From: Gemmatimonadota bacterium
GTDB taxonomy: Bacteria > ARS69
Length of the DNA: 64,000 nt
Direction of reading: 5' to 3'
NCBI GenBank assembly: GCA_030747075.1
Contig: JASLLL010000011.1
Coordinates: 1 to 64,000 of the forward strand
Shown here: one piece after another, positions 35,581 through 44,610 of the stretch
Numbering within the stretch: the stretch's first letter is position 1
Layout: every line of letters begins with the position of its first letter
Program-made: the position numbers and the translations under genes
Notes under the pieces: model-generated
Databases searched by the model: none
What the model was told of the DNA's origin: nothing
The model's input: only the letters and a program-made list of their open reading frames with translations

Positions 35581-38034
35581 ATGGCCGTAGGACGAGACAG
35601 AATCATACCGGTGGACATCGAGGACGAACTGAAAACCTCGTACATCGACTACGCCATGTCGACCATCGTTTCCAGGGCGCTTCCGGATGTCCGGGACGGC
35701 CTGAAGCCCTCTCAGCGACGCGTTCTTCTGGCCATGCATGACCTGAAGTTGAATCCCGGCTCGCAACACAGAAAGTGCGCGAAGATCGCGGGCGATGCCT
35801 CGGGGAACTACCATCCGCACGGCGAAGGCGTCGTGTATCCCACGCTCTGCCGGATGGCGCAGGACTTCAGCCTTCGCTACCAGTTGGTGGACGGGCAGGG
35901 GAACTTCGGCTCAGTCGACGGCGACAATCCGGCCGCCATGCGGTACACGGAAGCCCGGCTGACGAAACCCGCCGTGGCGATGATGGAAGACCTGGAGAAG
36001 GAGACGGTCAGTTTCGTCCCCAACTACGACGAAACCCGCACCGAACCCACCGTCTTCCCCGCCCGCTTTCCAAACCTGCTTACCAACGGGGTCCACGGGA
36101 TTGCGGTCGGGATGGCCACGAAGATTCCGCCCCACAATGCCGGAGAGGTGTGTGCAGCCATAGACGCACTCATCGACGACCCCGACTTGAACGACGAGGA
36201 CCTTCTCCAACTGGTAACCGGACCGGACTTTCCGACAGGCGGCATCATCTATGGCCGCGAGGGAATCCGGGAAGCCTACCTGACGGGCCGCGGGTCGGTC
36301 ATCCTGCGCGCGCGCGCCAGTATCGAGACCGACGGAAAAGACGGGCGAGAGACGATCATCATTACGGAGATCCCGTACGAACTGAAGAAGTCGGAACTCA
36401 TCGAGAAGATTGCGCACTGTGTCCGGGCCGGCACCATCACCGGAATCCGGGACCTTCGAGACGAATCCGACCGGGACGGGATGCGGATCGTGATTGTTCT
36501 CAAGAAAGACGCAAACGCGCATGTGGTCATGAACCAACTGTTCAAGCACACGCGACTTCAGGACACCTTCGGGGCCAACATGATTGCGCTTGTGAACGGA
36601 CGCCCGCAAGTCCTGACGCTTCGGAAGATGCTCACGCACTTCATTGAACATCGGGTGGTCATCGTCCAGAAGCGCTCGGAGTTTGAACTTCGGAAGGCGG
36701 AAGAGCGAGCGCACATTCTGGAAGGGCTGAAGGTCGCCCTGGACCACATCGATGCCGTCATCAAGACCATTCGAGCGTCCAAGACGCCGGATGAAGCAAA
36801 GCAAGCACTTTCGACGAAGTTCAAACTCTCCGATGTTCAGGCACAGGCCATTGTCGACATGCGCCTCGGCCGCCTCACCGGCCTGGAGCGGGACAAGATC
36901 GAGACCGAGTATGTGGAACTTCTCCAACTGATTGAAAGACTGAACACGATCCTCTCTTCACGAACAAACATTCTTCAGGTGGTGAAGACAGAGACCTCGG
37001 AAGTGCGCAAGGCGTTTGGAGACGAACGCCGCACGGAGATCATCGACGCGGAGGGAGAGTTCCGGATCGAAGATCTCATCGCCGAAGAGGACATGGTCCT
37101 GACGATCAGTCACCACGGTTATGTGAAGCGCCTCCCGACCGGCACCTACCGCAGACAGGGTCGTGGCGGCCGCGGCATTACCGGTGCGAAGACGCGGGAC
37201 GAGGACTTCATCGAACACCTCTTCGTCGCCAGCACGCACCAGTACATTCTCTTCCTGACGGACCGGGGCCGCTGTCACTGGCTGAAGGTCCACCAGATTC
37301 CGGAAGGTGGGCGCTCTGCGCGCGGCAAGGCCATCATCAACATGCTTCCGCTTGAAAAGGGAGAGGCCGTCCGCGCCTTCGTTCCCGTGAAGGAGTTCAC
37401 GGAGGACCACTTCCTGGTGATGGCGACCCGCAACGGCACCATCAAGAAGACCTTCCTGACCGAGTTCTCGCGGCCGAGAAAGGCCGGGATCATTGCGATC
37501 GGCCTGGACGAGGGAGACACACTGATTGGCGCATCCATTACCGATGGAAACCACGATATTCTCCTGGCAAAGAGCGGCGGGAAGGCCATTCGTTTTGTCG
37601 AGAAGGATGTTCGCGCCATGGGGCGCACGGCGCGTGGTGTTCGCGGCGTGGAGCTTGAAGGGGGCGAGCATGTGGTCGGCATGGTGTGCATCCGGGACGA
37701 GGTCTCCAGCATTCTCGTCGTGACCGAAAACGGTTTCGGCAAGCGGACAGCGCTCTCGGACTACCGGATTACGCGCCGTGGCGGGAAGGGCATCTTCACG
37801 ATCAAGGCTTCGACCAGAAACGGCGCCATGGTGGGCATCAAAGAGGTTGTGTCGGGCGACGAGATCATGATCATCACGAAGGTGGGCGTGGTGATCCGGC
37901 TCTCCATCGACAACATCTCGGAGATCGGGCGGAACACACAGGGCGTCCGACTCATGAAGCCCGGCCCGGAGGATCTTGTGGTCAGTGTGGCGCGAGCGGT
38001 TTCCGAGAACAGCAACGAGGACACTCAAGCCTGA
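35581..38034 (+). CDS. gyrA: DNA gyrase subunit A
   Basis: The 817-aa GyrA has the breakage-reunion domain with catalytic Tyr122 in [12 protein letters not shown]. Its C-terminal beta-pinwheel carries a GyrA-box variant [12 protein letters not shown], which favours gyrase over topoisomerase IV. The quinolone region reads [19 protein letters not shown]. By residue number, identical to E. coli here, Ser83 is Gly and Asp87 is Pro. ATG 35581 with GAGGTG upstream is chosen; an ATG at 35548 is less likely. It ends the replication block and converges on the beta-helix gene. Confidence 0.97.
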   Translation: MAVGRDRIIPVDIEDELKTSYIDYAMSTIVSRALPDVRDGLKPSQRRVLLAMHDLKLNPGSQHRKCAKIAGDASGNYHPHGEGVVYPTLCRMAQDFSLRYQLVDGQGNFGSVDGDNPAAMRYTEARLTKPAVAMMEDLEKETVSFVPNYDETRTEPTVFPARFPNLLTNGVHGIAVGMATKIPPHNAGEVCAAIDALIDDPDLNDEDLLQLVTGPDFPTGGIIYGREGIREAYLTGRGSVILRARASIETDGKDGRETIIITEIPYELKKSELIEKIAHCVRAGTITGIRDLRDESDRDGMRIVIVLKKDANAHVVMNQLFKHTRLQDTFGANMIALVNGRPQVLTLRKMLTHFIEHRVVIVQKRSEFELRKAEERAHILEGLKVALDHIDAVIKTIRASKTPDEAKQALSTKFKLSDVQAQAIVDMRLGRLTGLERDKIETEYVELLQLIERLNTILSSRTNILQVVKTETSEVRKAFGDERRTEIIDAEGEFRIEDLIAEEDMVLTISHHGYVKRLPTGTYRRQGRGGRGITGAKTRDEDFIEHLFVASTHQYILFLTDRGRCHWLKVHQIPEGGRSARGKAIINMLPLEKGEAVRAFVPVKEFTEDHFLVMATRNGTIKKTFLTEFSRPRKAGIIAIGLDEGDTLIGASITDGNHDILLAKSGGKAIRFVEKDVRAMGRTARGVRGVELEGGEHVVGMVCIRDEVSSILVVTENGFGKRTALSDYRITRRGGKGIFTIKASTRNGAMVGIKEVVSGDEIMIITKVGVVIRLSIDNISEIGRNTQGVRLMKPGPEDLVVSVARAVSENSNEDTQA

Positions 38035-38048
38035 GACCCGAACGGGTC
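38035..38048. terminator. short inverted repeat after gyrA
   Basis: GACCC, loop GAAC, GGGTC directly follows the gyrA stop. There is no T-run, so termination is uncertain. Confidence 0.3.
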
Positions 38049-38106
38049 ACTGACCGGCGGACTATTGTAGAGAGAGCCACGCGGCGTTGAGAGTCGGCGA
38101 CCAAGC

Positions 38107-38141
38107 GTCAGCCGTCAGCCGTCAGCCGTCAGCCGTCAGCC
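38107..38141. repeat. tandem heptanucleotide repeat (GTCAGCC x5) at a 3' end
   Basis: There are five perfect copies of GTCAGCC. The stop codon of the convergent beta-helix gene (38129-38131, TGA on the minus strand) lies inside the fourth copy. Each unit carries TGA in a rotating frame on the minus strand, so copy-number change beyond the stop would not lengthen the protein. Confidence 0.9.
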
Positions 38142-39412
38142 GTCTCGGTGCCCGGGGCGGCACCCGCACCGTCCACGCTCGCCGCACCAACGGTGCTGTC
38201 CGGGGGAGCGTTTTCAGCCGCCTCTTTCGCGGCCGCGGCCTCTGCGGCCTTCTTCGCCTTTGCGTTGGCCTGTCGGGACGCCGCGCAGTCGTCCCAGGTT
38301 CGGCTGTGGTCCTTGGAGGCCCACGGGGAGGTCGCCACTTCCCCCTCCGTGGCGCTCGTGCGCTTCTTTGGAACACACGGCTTGCCCCAGTAGTTGTGGG
38401 TAGCCACGACATCTTCGGTGGAAGACGACTGGAGCAGGAACTTGGCCTCACCCAGGAAGTCGTTTGCGCTGTCAAGGTCCCCGCCGATCGTCGGCGTGGC
38501 GGTTCCCTCGATGCCCAGGTGATAACTGGGGTTGTCCAGGAAGGTGTTTCGTACGAGCGAAGGCGCACTCTTGCCGGACGCCACGACACCGAAACTGTTT
38601 CTGGCAATGGAGCATCCATCGATCACGCCGCCAGCATCTTCGAACACGACGCCGACATTGATGTTGTCCTCGATGGTCGCATTGGTGACGATGACTGACG
38701 AACTCTGCGCGAGAATGCCTGTGTCCCCGTTTCCGTTCACCGAGCCGCCTTCCACGGAGAACTCCGCATCGGAGGCCTGAATCCCCACGAACAAGTTGTC
38801 CGAGAACGCGCACTCCTTCAAGGACAACGCTTCCGAGGTGCCGGTGATGTACACACCAAACGCTTCGCAACCGGTGAAGGTGCAGTACTTCACATCGGCG
38901 GTGGCATACTGCACGAACAGGGCCGCCTTCGTGCAGGCGCTGACATCGCACCAGTGCAGGAACGGGTTGGAGCGCCCATGAATGGCGATCCCGTAAGTGC
39001 AAGCCGTGACCTTCACATGCTGGATGACAATCTCCGTCTCCGCATTCAGCAGGATTCCCCGCTTGGCAAGATCCGCCCCGGTCACAGTGAACCCGATCAA
39101 CTGGGTGGAGTTGCTGCAACTTTGCGCCAGCACGACCGCTTCATTCTTCGAAGGGCCGCCGTAGGTGATGATCGTCTCATCCGGACCCGCCACCGACTTC
39201 ACAATGAGGCCGTCCTTCAGGAAGAGATTCTCCTGATAGGTTCCGGGTTCCACGAGAACGGTGTCGCCGAACTCCGCGTGCTCAATGGCGTCCTGAATGG
39301 CGGGATAGTCCGCCGGGACATGCAGAGTGGCCGCACTCGCCGCAAGCGGCAGGAGGCCGAGGACGACGAACGCGGTCCCCCGAAGGATGCGGTAGGCCTG
39401 AAATGTCGGCAT
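38129..39412 (-). CDS. secreted right-handed beta-helix (parallel beta-helix repeat) protein
   Basis: The 427-aa product has a signal peptide (residues about 8-27, ending AASAATLHV). It opens with VPADYPAIQDAIEHAEFGDT, typical of NosD/pectate-lyase-like helices. Repeated coil motifs follow (GIAIHGRSNPFLHWCDVSAC, FGVYITGTSEALSLKECAFS, GILAQSSSVIVTNATIEDN). After residue about 340 comes HNYWGKPCVPKKR and then a 50-residue Ala/Lys-rich, probably disordered tail. The substrate is unknown; the fold suits polysaccharide binding or lysis. ATG 39412 has AGGAG 9 nt upstream. Its 3' end lies in a heptanucleotide tandem repeat. Confidence 0.85.
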   Translation of the reverse strand: MPTFQAYRILRGTAFVVLGLLPLAASAATLHVPADYPAIQDAIEHAEFGDTVLVEPGTYQENLFLKDGLIVKSVAGPDETIITYGGPSKNEAVVLAQSCSNSTQLIGFTVTGADLAKRGILLNAETEIVIQHVKVTACTYGIAIHGRSNPFLHWCDVSACTKAALFVQYATADVKYCTFTGCEAFGVYITGTSEALSLKECAFSDNLFVGIQASDAEFSVEGGSVNGNGDTGILAQSSSVIVTNATIEDNINVGVVFEDAGGVIDGCSIARNSFGVVASGKSAPSLVRNTFLDNPSYHLGIEGTATPTIGGDLDSANDFLGEAKFLLQSSSTEDVVATHNYWGKPCVPKKRTSATEGEVATSPWASKDHSRTWDDCAASRQANAKAKKAAEAAAAKEAAENAPPDSTVGAASVDGAGAAPGTETADG

Positions 39413-39490
39413 CTTGCTCGACTCCTGTCTGCGGACACCATGTTCCATGATTGCGGCGGCGCGTGCCGGTTGCCCCGACAGGGCCGCGCA

Positions 39491-39520
39491 TTGACACTGC
39501 CTGAAACGCTCTGCTAGCGT
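39491..39520 (+). promoter_or_regulatory. possible hflX promoter
   Basis: TTGACA (39491-39496), 18-nt spacer, TAGCGT (39515-39520). It ends 8 nt before the first GTG of hflX, so that GTG would give a leaderless mRNA. The -10 is poor. Confidence 0.4.
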
Positions 39521-39528
39521 CGAAACCA

Positions 39529-40989
39529 GTGAACCGCACCGACTTTCAAGTACGATCCACGCGATGTCAAGTCCACGAAGACGCGCGCGAACAGGGGGCA
39601 CTGTTGGGAAGAAGGCGTCGCTCGGAGCGAGATCGCCCGCCGGAGCAACCGGTGGGTCGAGGGTCCACAGAATCAGAACCGGACGAAGCGGCGATTGTCG
39701 TGGGGCTTCGACTTCCGGCGGTGGATCGGTCCGCCTGTGAGGAGAGCCTCGACGAGCTGGCCACACTGGCGCGCGCCTCCGGTGCGCGTGTGGTCGGGCG
39801 CGAACTCCAGAGCCGCAGCCGGGTGGACGGGCGCACATTCATCGGTGCGGGAAAGGCGGCGGAGATTGCCGAAAAGGCAGGCGAGGCGGGAGCGAACCTC
39901 CTGCTTCTCGACCACGACCTCTCCCCGGCCCAAGCGCGCAATCTGGAGGAAGCCACGCACCTGAAGGTCCTCGACCGAACGGAACTCATCCTGGATATCT
40001 TCGCGCGAAGAGCCAGAACCCCCCGCGCGCGCATTCAAGTAGAGGCGGCCCAGTTGGAGTATATGCTCCCGCGCCTGACGCGCCTTTGGGAGCACCTGTC
40101 GCGGCTCGGCGGCGGGATCGGAACGCGCGGACCCGGGGAGACGCAGATCGAAGTGGACCGCCGGCGCATCCGGAGCCGACTGGCCAACCTCAAGAAGAAG
40201 CTCCGCAGTATGGATGCGCAGGGACCCGTCAGGCGGAGGCTTCATGACGGCCCGTTCCGCGTTGCGCTGGTTGGCTACACGAACGCGGGAAAGAGCAGCC
40301 TCATGAACGCCATGACCAAGGCGAAGGTGCCGACCCGTGATCGTTTCTTTGAGACGCTGGACGCCACGACACGCGTTCTTCCGCTCGGTCCCGGGTACCG
40401 GGCAACACTCACGGACACCGTGGGTTTTCTTCGACGGCTTCCCCACACGCTGGTGGAGTCGTTCCGGGCCACGCTCGAAGAGGTGTCCTCGGCAGACCTG
40501 CTCCTCCATGTGGTGGACGCCGCGTCTCCGGTGGCGGAGGAAATGTCGGAGGCGGTGGAGTCGGTCTTGCGGGAGATTGGGGCGGGCGAAATCCCGACCC
40601 TCACTATCTTCAACAAGATGGACATTGCGAAACCGGACGCGTGGCCGGGGTTGTGCGGGAAGGATCCGGCGGAACCGGACACGGTCCACGCCAGCGCGCT
40701 CACCGGAGACGGATTGGGCGAGGTGTGCCGCGCGATCCGGGAGCGAATCAGCCGCGACTGGATTCGCGCATCAGGACCGGTCCCCGTGAGTTGCGGCAGG
40801 CTTCTCGCACGGCTTCGCTCCGGAACGAATGTGCTGGCGGAGGATCGCTCCGGGGAAGAAGTGCGCTTCACCGTGATTGCCCCGCCGGAGGAGTGGCAGA
40901 AACTGCGGGCTCTCTTTGCCGACGACGCCCCGGAACTCTTCTCGGGGAACCCGGGACCCCGGGACCACCGACCGGTGGGCCATGGTTGA
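39529..40989 (+). CDS. hflX: GTPase HflX
   Basis: The 486-aa product has the HflX N-terminal domain (GRTFIGAGKAAEIAE, LLLDHDLSPAQARNLEEAT) and the linker GGGIGTRGPGETQIEVDRRRI. The G-domain has G1 LVGYTNAGKSSLMNAM, G3 LTDTVGFLRRLPHTLVESF and G4 TIFNKMD. HflX splits or rescues stalled 70S ribosomes. The residues before about 52 are charged and unlike family members, so the true start may lie later, such as near residue 43; GTG 39529 has no RBS and is close to the only promoter-like site. The gene overlaps DUF72 by 8 nt. Confidence 0.93.
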   Translation: MNRTDFQVRSTRCQVHEDAREQGALLGRRRRSERDRPPEQPVGRGSTESEPDEAAIVVGLRLPAVDRSACEESLDELATLARASGARVVGRELQSRSRVDGRTFIGAGKAAEIAEKAGEAGANLLLLDHDLSPAQARNLEEATHLKVLDRTELILDIFARRARTPRARIQVEAAQLEYMLPRLTRLWEHLSRLGGGIGTRGPGETQIEVDRRRIRSRLANLKKKLRSMDAQGPVRRRLHDGPFRVALVGYTNAGKSSLMNAMTKAKVPTRDRFFETLDATTRVLPLGPGYRATLTDTVGFLRRLPHTLVESFRATLEEVSSADLLLHVVDAASPVAEEMSEAVESVLREIGAGEIPTLTIFNKMDIAKPDAWPGLCGKDPAEPDTVHASALTGDGLGEVCRAIRERISRDWIRASGPVPVSCGRLLARLRSGTNVLAEDRSGEEVRFTVIAPPEEWQKLRALFADDAPELFSGNPGPRDHRPVGHG

Positions 40990-41779
40990 TGCGCCGCGCC
41001 CGGAAGTTCTTGTCGGCACCTCCGGATACAGTTTCCCGGACTGGAAGGGACCCTTCTACCCCCCGGGCACACGCAACACGGACATGCTTCCCCACTATGC
41101 GACCCGGTTTTCCGTCGTGGAGGTGAACACGACCTATTACCGCATGCCGGACACGAAGCTACTCGGGCGCATGGTGGACCGCACGCCGGACGGGTTCCGG
41201 TTCATCGTAAAGGCGTATCGCGGCATGACGCACGACCCCGCCGAATGGAAGAGCGGGGCCATCTGCGACCCCTTTGTCGACGCGCTCCAGCCCATGCGGG
41301 AAGCGGGACGCTTTTCCGGCGTGCTGCTTCAGTTCCCGTGGCGCTTCCGCAATACCCCGCGAAGCCGCCGGCACCTTGCGGACCTTCGGCGTCGCCTGCC
41401 CGAGATCCCGCTCTTTGTGGAGTTTCGCCGGGAAGAGTGGGCCAGGGAGGCGGTATACCGGTTCATGGAAGATCACCGGCTCGGGTGGTGCTCGGCGGAC
41501 GAGCCGAACCTTCCGGGACTTCTTCCGCCGGTTCATCAAGTCACCAACGGAACCGGCTATGTCCGACTTCACGGCCGAAACCGGGACGCATGGTGGGGGC
41601 GGTCCGGGAAGGACCGGTACGACTATCTCTATTCGGACAAGGAACTCACTGACTGGGCGAAGAAGATCCGTCACGCGGCGGGCCAGGCAGACCGGACCTT
41701 TGTCTTCTTCAACAACTGCTACGCGGGGCAGGCCGCCGAGAACGCCCGCGTGATGCAGGAACTGGTGAGTACCGGCTAG
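40982..41779 (+). CDS. DUF72 (YecE-like) family protein
   Basis: The 265-aa TIM-barrel-like DUF72 protein shows LVGTSGYSFPDWKGPFYP, VVEVNTTYYRMPD, GVLLQFPWRF and FVFFNNCYAGQAAENA. The family function is unknown. ATG 40982 has GGTGGG upstream and overlaps the hflX stop by 8 nt, so it is coupled with hflX. Its TAG stop shares CTAG with the convergent FakA-FakB-like gene. Confidence 0.9.
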   Translation: MVDAPRPEVLVGTSGYSFPDWKGPFYPPGTRNTDMLPHYATRFSVVEVNTTYYRMPDTKLLGRMVDRTPDGFRFIVKAYRGMTHDPAEWKSGAICDPFVDALQPMREAGRFSGVLLQFPWRFRNTPRSRRHLADLRRRLPEIPLFVEFRREEWAREAVYRFMEDHRLGWCSADEPNLPGLLPPVHQVTNGTGYVRLHGRNRDAWWGRSGKDRYDYLYSDKELTDWAKKIRHAAGQADRTFVFFNNCYAGQAAENARVMQELVSTG

Positions 41780-43611
41780 CGGTCGGTCAGCAACGGGTCG
41801 TCGTCCGTCACGCGCTGATGAACCACACCCCAGGTGCCGGGGCCCGTGTGCGCGCCGACCACGCCGGTGAACTTGCCGCGCAGGACCTCCACGACCTCAC
41901 ACTGCTTTCGCATCCTCTGCTCCACATACTTCACGGTCTCGTTGTCCATGTCGCCGACCATCCCCAGACGAATGCGCGCGCCCTCGGGGAGTCGTTCTCG
42001 CAGTTCGCTCACGAGTTTCGTGCGTGCGTCGGCGTCGCCTCGGCCGCGTGCCACCGATCGCACTTCTTCATTGATGAGCGACAACACGGGTCGCATGTCG
42101 AACAGGTTCCCGATCAGGCTTTGCGCGACATTCACGCGCCCGCCGCGCCGGAGGTATTCCAGCGTTGCCACCGTGAAGACGATTCCGGTCTCCTCCCGCC
42201 AGGCGCGCAACCATCGGAGAATCTCGTCGACGGAGGCGCCCCGCCTGGCCAACCGCGCCGCGTTCATTGCGAGCATCCCAAGCCCCAGGCTTGCGCTCCG
42301 ACTGTCGAAGAGTTCCACTCGCCGTTCCGGCATGAGCGCGATCCCGCTTTTCGCCGACCGAACCGTACCGGACAACTTCCCCGAGATTGCCAGCACCACC
42401 ACTTCGCGGTCGGCCCGGATTCTCTCCAGCGCTTCCACGAATGCGCGGGGGGGGGGCTGGCTGGTGGTGGGAGACCCGCCCTCGTCCCGAAGCTTGCGGT
42501 AGAACTCATCGGTAGAAAGGTCCACCTGATCGCGGAAGACCTCGTCGCCGAAGAGAATCTGTAGAGGCACGATCTCGATTCCCAGTTCCTGACGGACCTC
42601 CTCGGGAAGGTCGCCCGTGGAATCGCAGACAATCGCGACGGTCTCGCCCTGTTGGTCCAGCGACACGATCGGAGCGATCCCGCCGACCGCGCTGTCACGG
42701 CTCTGGAGTGACATGTCGTCCACCTTCCGCTCTTCGATGGTGCCGAGGCGCCCCGCGATGCGAAAGACCTCTTCCGGGTGGTTCGTATGAATGTGCAGCT
42801 TGAAGAGCGTGGGTGTCGCGGCCACCAGAAGCGAACTCCCGAGCCCCGAGAAACGGGAGCGAAGCCTCTCCGGGTGGTAGCCGCCGCCGCGCACCACCAC
42901 TTCCGTGCAGAACCTCTCCGCGAGATCGCCATGGTCTCCCTTCGGATGGACGATGGCCTCGTGGAGAACCTCTTCCGAAAGGCCCGGCGACGGCTTCCCG
43001 AGAATCTGGTTTCGAACGCCGTCCAGGAAGTTCACGAATCCCTGTGCGCCCGCGTCCACCACCTTCGCCTCGCGCAGCACAGGCAAGAGGTCCGGCGTCT
43101 GCGCAAGTGCCTCGTGAGCGGCGGCAGTCACTTCGTCGAGAAGGCCCAGAACATCCTGCCCGGCATCGGACGCTTTCTGTGCGGCGTCGCTGGCTGCGCG
43201 CATGGTGGTGAGAATGGTGCCCTCGACGGGATCGTCGAGCGCCCCGTACACCGCGTCGGTGGCATCCGTCATGGCGCGTGCCAGTTCCGAACTGCCGATC
43301 CGCGCGTTCCCGGAGAGACCTTGTGCCATGCCGAGGAACCAGTGCGCAAGGATGGTTCCGCTGTTTCCCTTTGCGCCAAGGACGGACGCCTCCGCCACCG
43401 CGCGACTGACCCGGTCCAGGTTTCGGTCGCGGGAATCGCGCAGCGCACCGGCAATGGCCGAAAGCGACAGTGCCATGTTCGTTCCCGTATCCCCGTCGGG
43501 GACCGGGAAGACATTGATGCGGTTCAGGTGGTCCCGGGTGTGGAGGATTCCCTCCGCCCCCGCGAGGACCGCCTTGCGGAACCTGTCCCCATCGACATAA
43601 CGGATACGCAT
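41776..43611 (-). CDS. fused DhaL-type kinase and DegV-type fatty-acid-binding protein (FakA-FakB-like fusion)
   Basis: The 611-aa product joins two modules that are usually separate. Residues 1-200 form a DhaL/DAK2 domain with the nucleotide/Mg motif NVFPVPDGDTGTNM and VLGAKGNSGTIL. Residues about 220-310 resemble the middle region of FakA (TLFKLHIHTNHPEEVFRIAG). Residues 325-611 form a DegV/EDD domain with AIVCDSTGDLPEEV, LAISGKLSGTVRSA and CTGPG-like GVVGAHTGPGTWG. In Firmicutes FakA phosphorylates fatty acids held by FakB (DegV). A fusion implies an intramolecular transfer. ATG 43611 has no strong RBS visible. It is the last gene of a minus-strand trio. Confidence 0.92.
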   Translation of the reverse strand: MRIRYVDGDRFRKAVLAGAEGILHTRDHLNRINVFPVPDGDTGTNMALSLSAIAGALRDSRDRNLDRVSRAVAEASVLGAKGNSGTILAHWFLGMAQGLSGNARIGSSELARAMTDATDAVYGALDDPVEGTILTTMRAASDAAQKASDAGQDVLGLLDEVTAAAHEALAQTPDLLPVLREAKVVDAGAQGFVNFLDGVRNQILGKPSPGLSEEVLHEAIVHPKGDHGDLAERFCTEVVVRGGGYHPERLRSRFSGLGSSLLVAATPTLFKLHIHTNHPEEVFRIAGRLGTIEERKVDDMSLQSRDSAVGGIAPIVSLDQQGETVAIVCDSTGDLPEEVRQELGIEIVPLQILFGDEVFRDQVDLSTDEFYRKLRDEGGSPTTSQPPPRAFVEALERIRADREVVVLAISGKLSGTVRSAKSGIALMPERRVELFDSRSASLGLGMLAMNAARLARRGASVDEILRWLRAWREETGIVFTVATLEYLRRGGRVNVAQSLIGNLFDMRPVLSLINEEVRSVARGRGDADARTKLVSELRERLPEGARIRLGMVGDMDNETVKYVEQRMRKQCEVVEVLRGKFTGVVGAHTGPGTWGVVHQRVTDDDPLLTDR

Positions 43612-43663
43612 GGGCGGGATGGTACGCGAGTGTCCGGCCCGCCGACAAGCAGCGAGCGCGAGG

Positions 43664-43870
43664 TCAGTGGGCGCGTGGGCCGGTCACCGATTCGGGCATG
43701 GGGACGGCGTTCACAACCCGCTCGGTTCCGTCCAGGCAGACCACAGACAGCCGCCCCAACGGGGAATCGGCGGGTTCCTCCTGCAGATCCTCGGGCTCAG
43801 GATCCGTGACCTCAGAGTCCGGTGCGGGTGGAATCCAGGATTTGCGTCGGGTGGGTCGGTCGCTACTCAT
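43664..43870 (-). CDS. small hypothetical protein (68 aa)
   Basis: Its ATG at 43870 overlaps the end of the 166-aa gene by 8 nt and has GGGGAG upstream, which supports translation. The first half is Pro/Glu/Asp-rich and disordered; residues 38-60 (LGRLSVVCLDGTERVVNAVP) form a short beta-hairpin-like motif. No family is recognised. It is followed after 52 nt by the FakA-FakB-like gene, so an operon link is likely. Confidence 0.6.
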   Translation of the reverse strand: MSSDRPTRRKSWIPPAPDSEVTDPEPEDLQEEPADSPLGRLSVVCLDGTERVVNAVPMPESVTGPRAH

Positions 43871-44363
43871 GAAACTCCCCTTCGTCCCAACCGCGCCGGG
43901 GCCCTCCCCGGCGTTCGGTCATCAGCTTGGCGCTCCGTGCCGCCAGAATGAGCGGCACCATGTAGTCGAACTCCCCGCGCTCCTTCATGAACGCCCAGGG
44001 GTGCCCCTTCTCGTTGCGGAGAAACCGTCCTCCCGGATCATAGCGGGCGATCTCCTGATCCTGCACGCGGGAAGCCAGAAGAGCCTCCACCCGTACGCCC
44101 GGATCTTCCGCCCCCCAGCGGTAAATGCCCAGATAATTCTTCGGAACCTCCTCCGCACGAAGGTGGAACGGAAGACTGAACACCGCGAGCCGGTCCACCC
44201 TGCCGTGCCAGTCTTGGGTGTGGCAACGCCCGTCGAGGCTCCAACCGAACTCCAGAAGTGATCGTCCGAGTTCCGCCCACGGGCACTCCGGCGGGAAGAA
44301 GGGACCCAGAATGCGGGCCTCGAACTCCTTCCGCGTAAAGACATGTTCCGACTGAACGGACAT
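43863..44363 (-). CDS. hypothetical protein (166 aa)
   Basis: ATG 44363 follows GGGGGCGG. The sequence is compact and globular with aromatic-rich segments (RILGPFFPPECPWAELG, KNYLGIYRWG, GHPWAFMKERGEFDYMVPLI) and no signal peptide or membrane segment. I do not recognise a family. The longer open frame to 44927 crosses the divergent regulator gene and is not used. It heads the minus-strand trio 166 aa, 68 aa, FakA-FakB-like. It is divergent from the XRE regulator with a 247-nt gap. Confidence 0.7.
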   Translation of the reverse strand: MSVQSEHVFTRKEFEARILGPFFPPECPWAELGRSLLEFGWSLDGRCHTQDWHGRVDRLAVFSLPFHLRAEEVPKNYLGIYRWGAEDPGVRVEALLASRVQDQEIARYDPGGRFLRNEKGHPWAFMKERGEFDYMVPLILAARSAKLMTERRGGPRRGWDEGEFHE

Positions 44364-44610
44364 CCGCCGCCCCCCACAACCAGAGACACACTTCCACGCG
44401 GAAGATCGCGCAACGAAAAGCAAACCACCCGGGAAACGGCCGCCCGGCGCGGCGCGACCGGGGGGCAGGTCCGCGCAGGGCTGGATTGCCAGTGCGAAAA
44501 CTCCCGCACGGACCGTGAAAGTACAATATGGGGTGCCCGGGAGGCCGTCAAGGTCGGGGTGGTGGAGGTGTGCCGGGGGTGGTAGCCTGCATCGCGCAAG
44601 GAGGACACCG

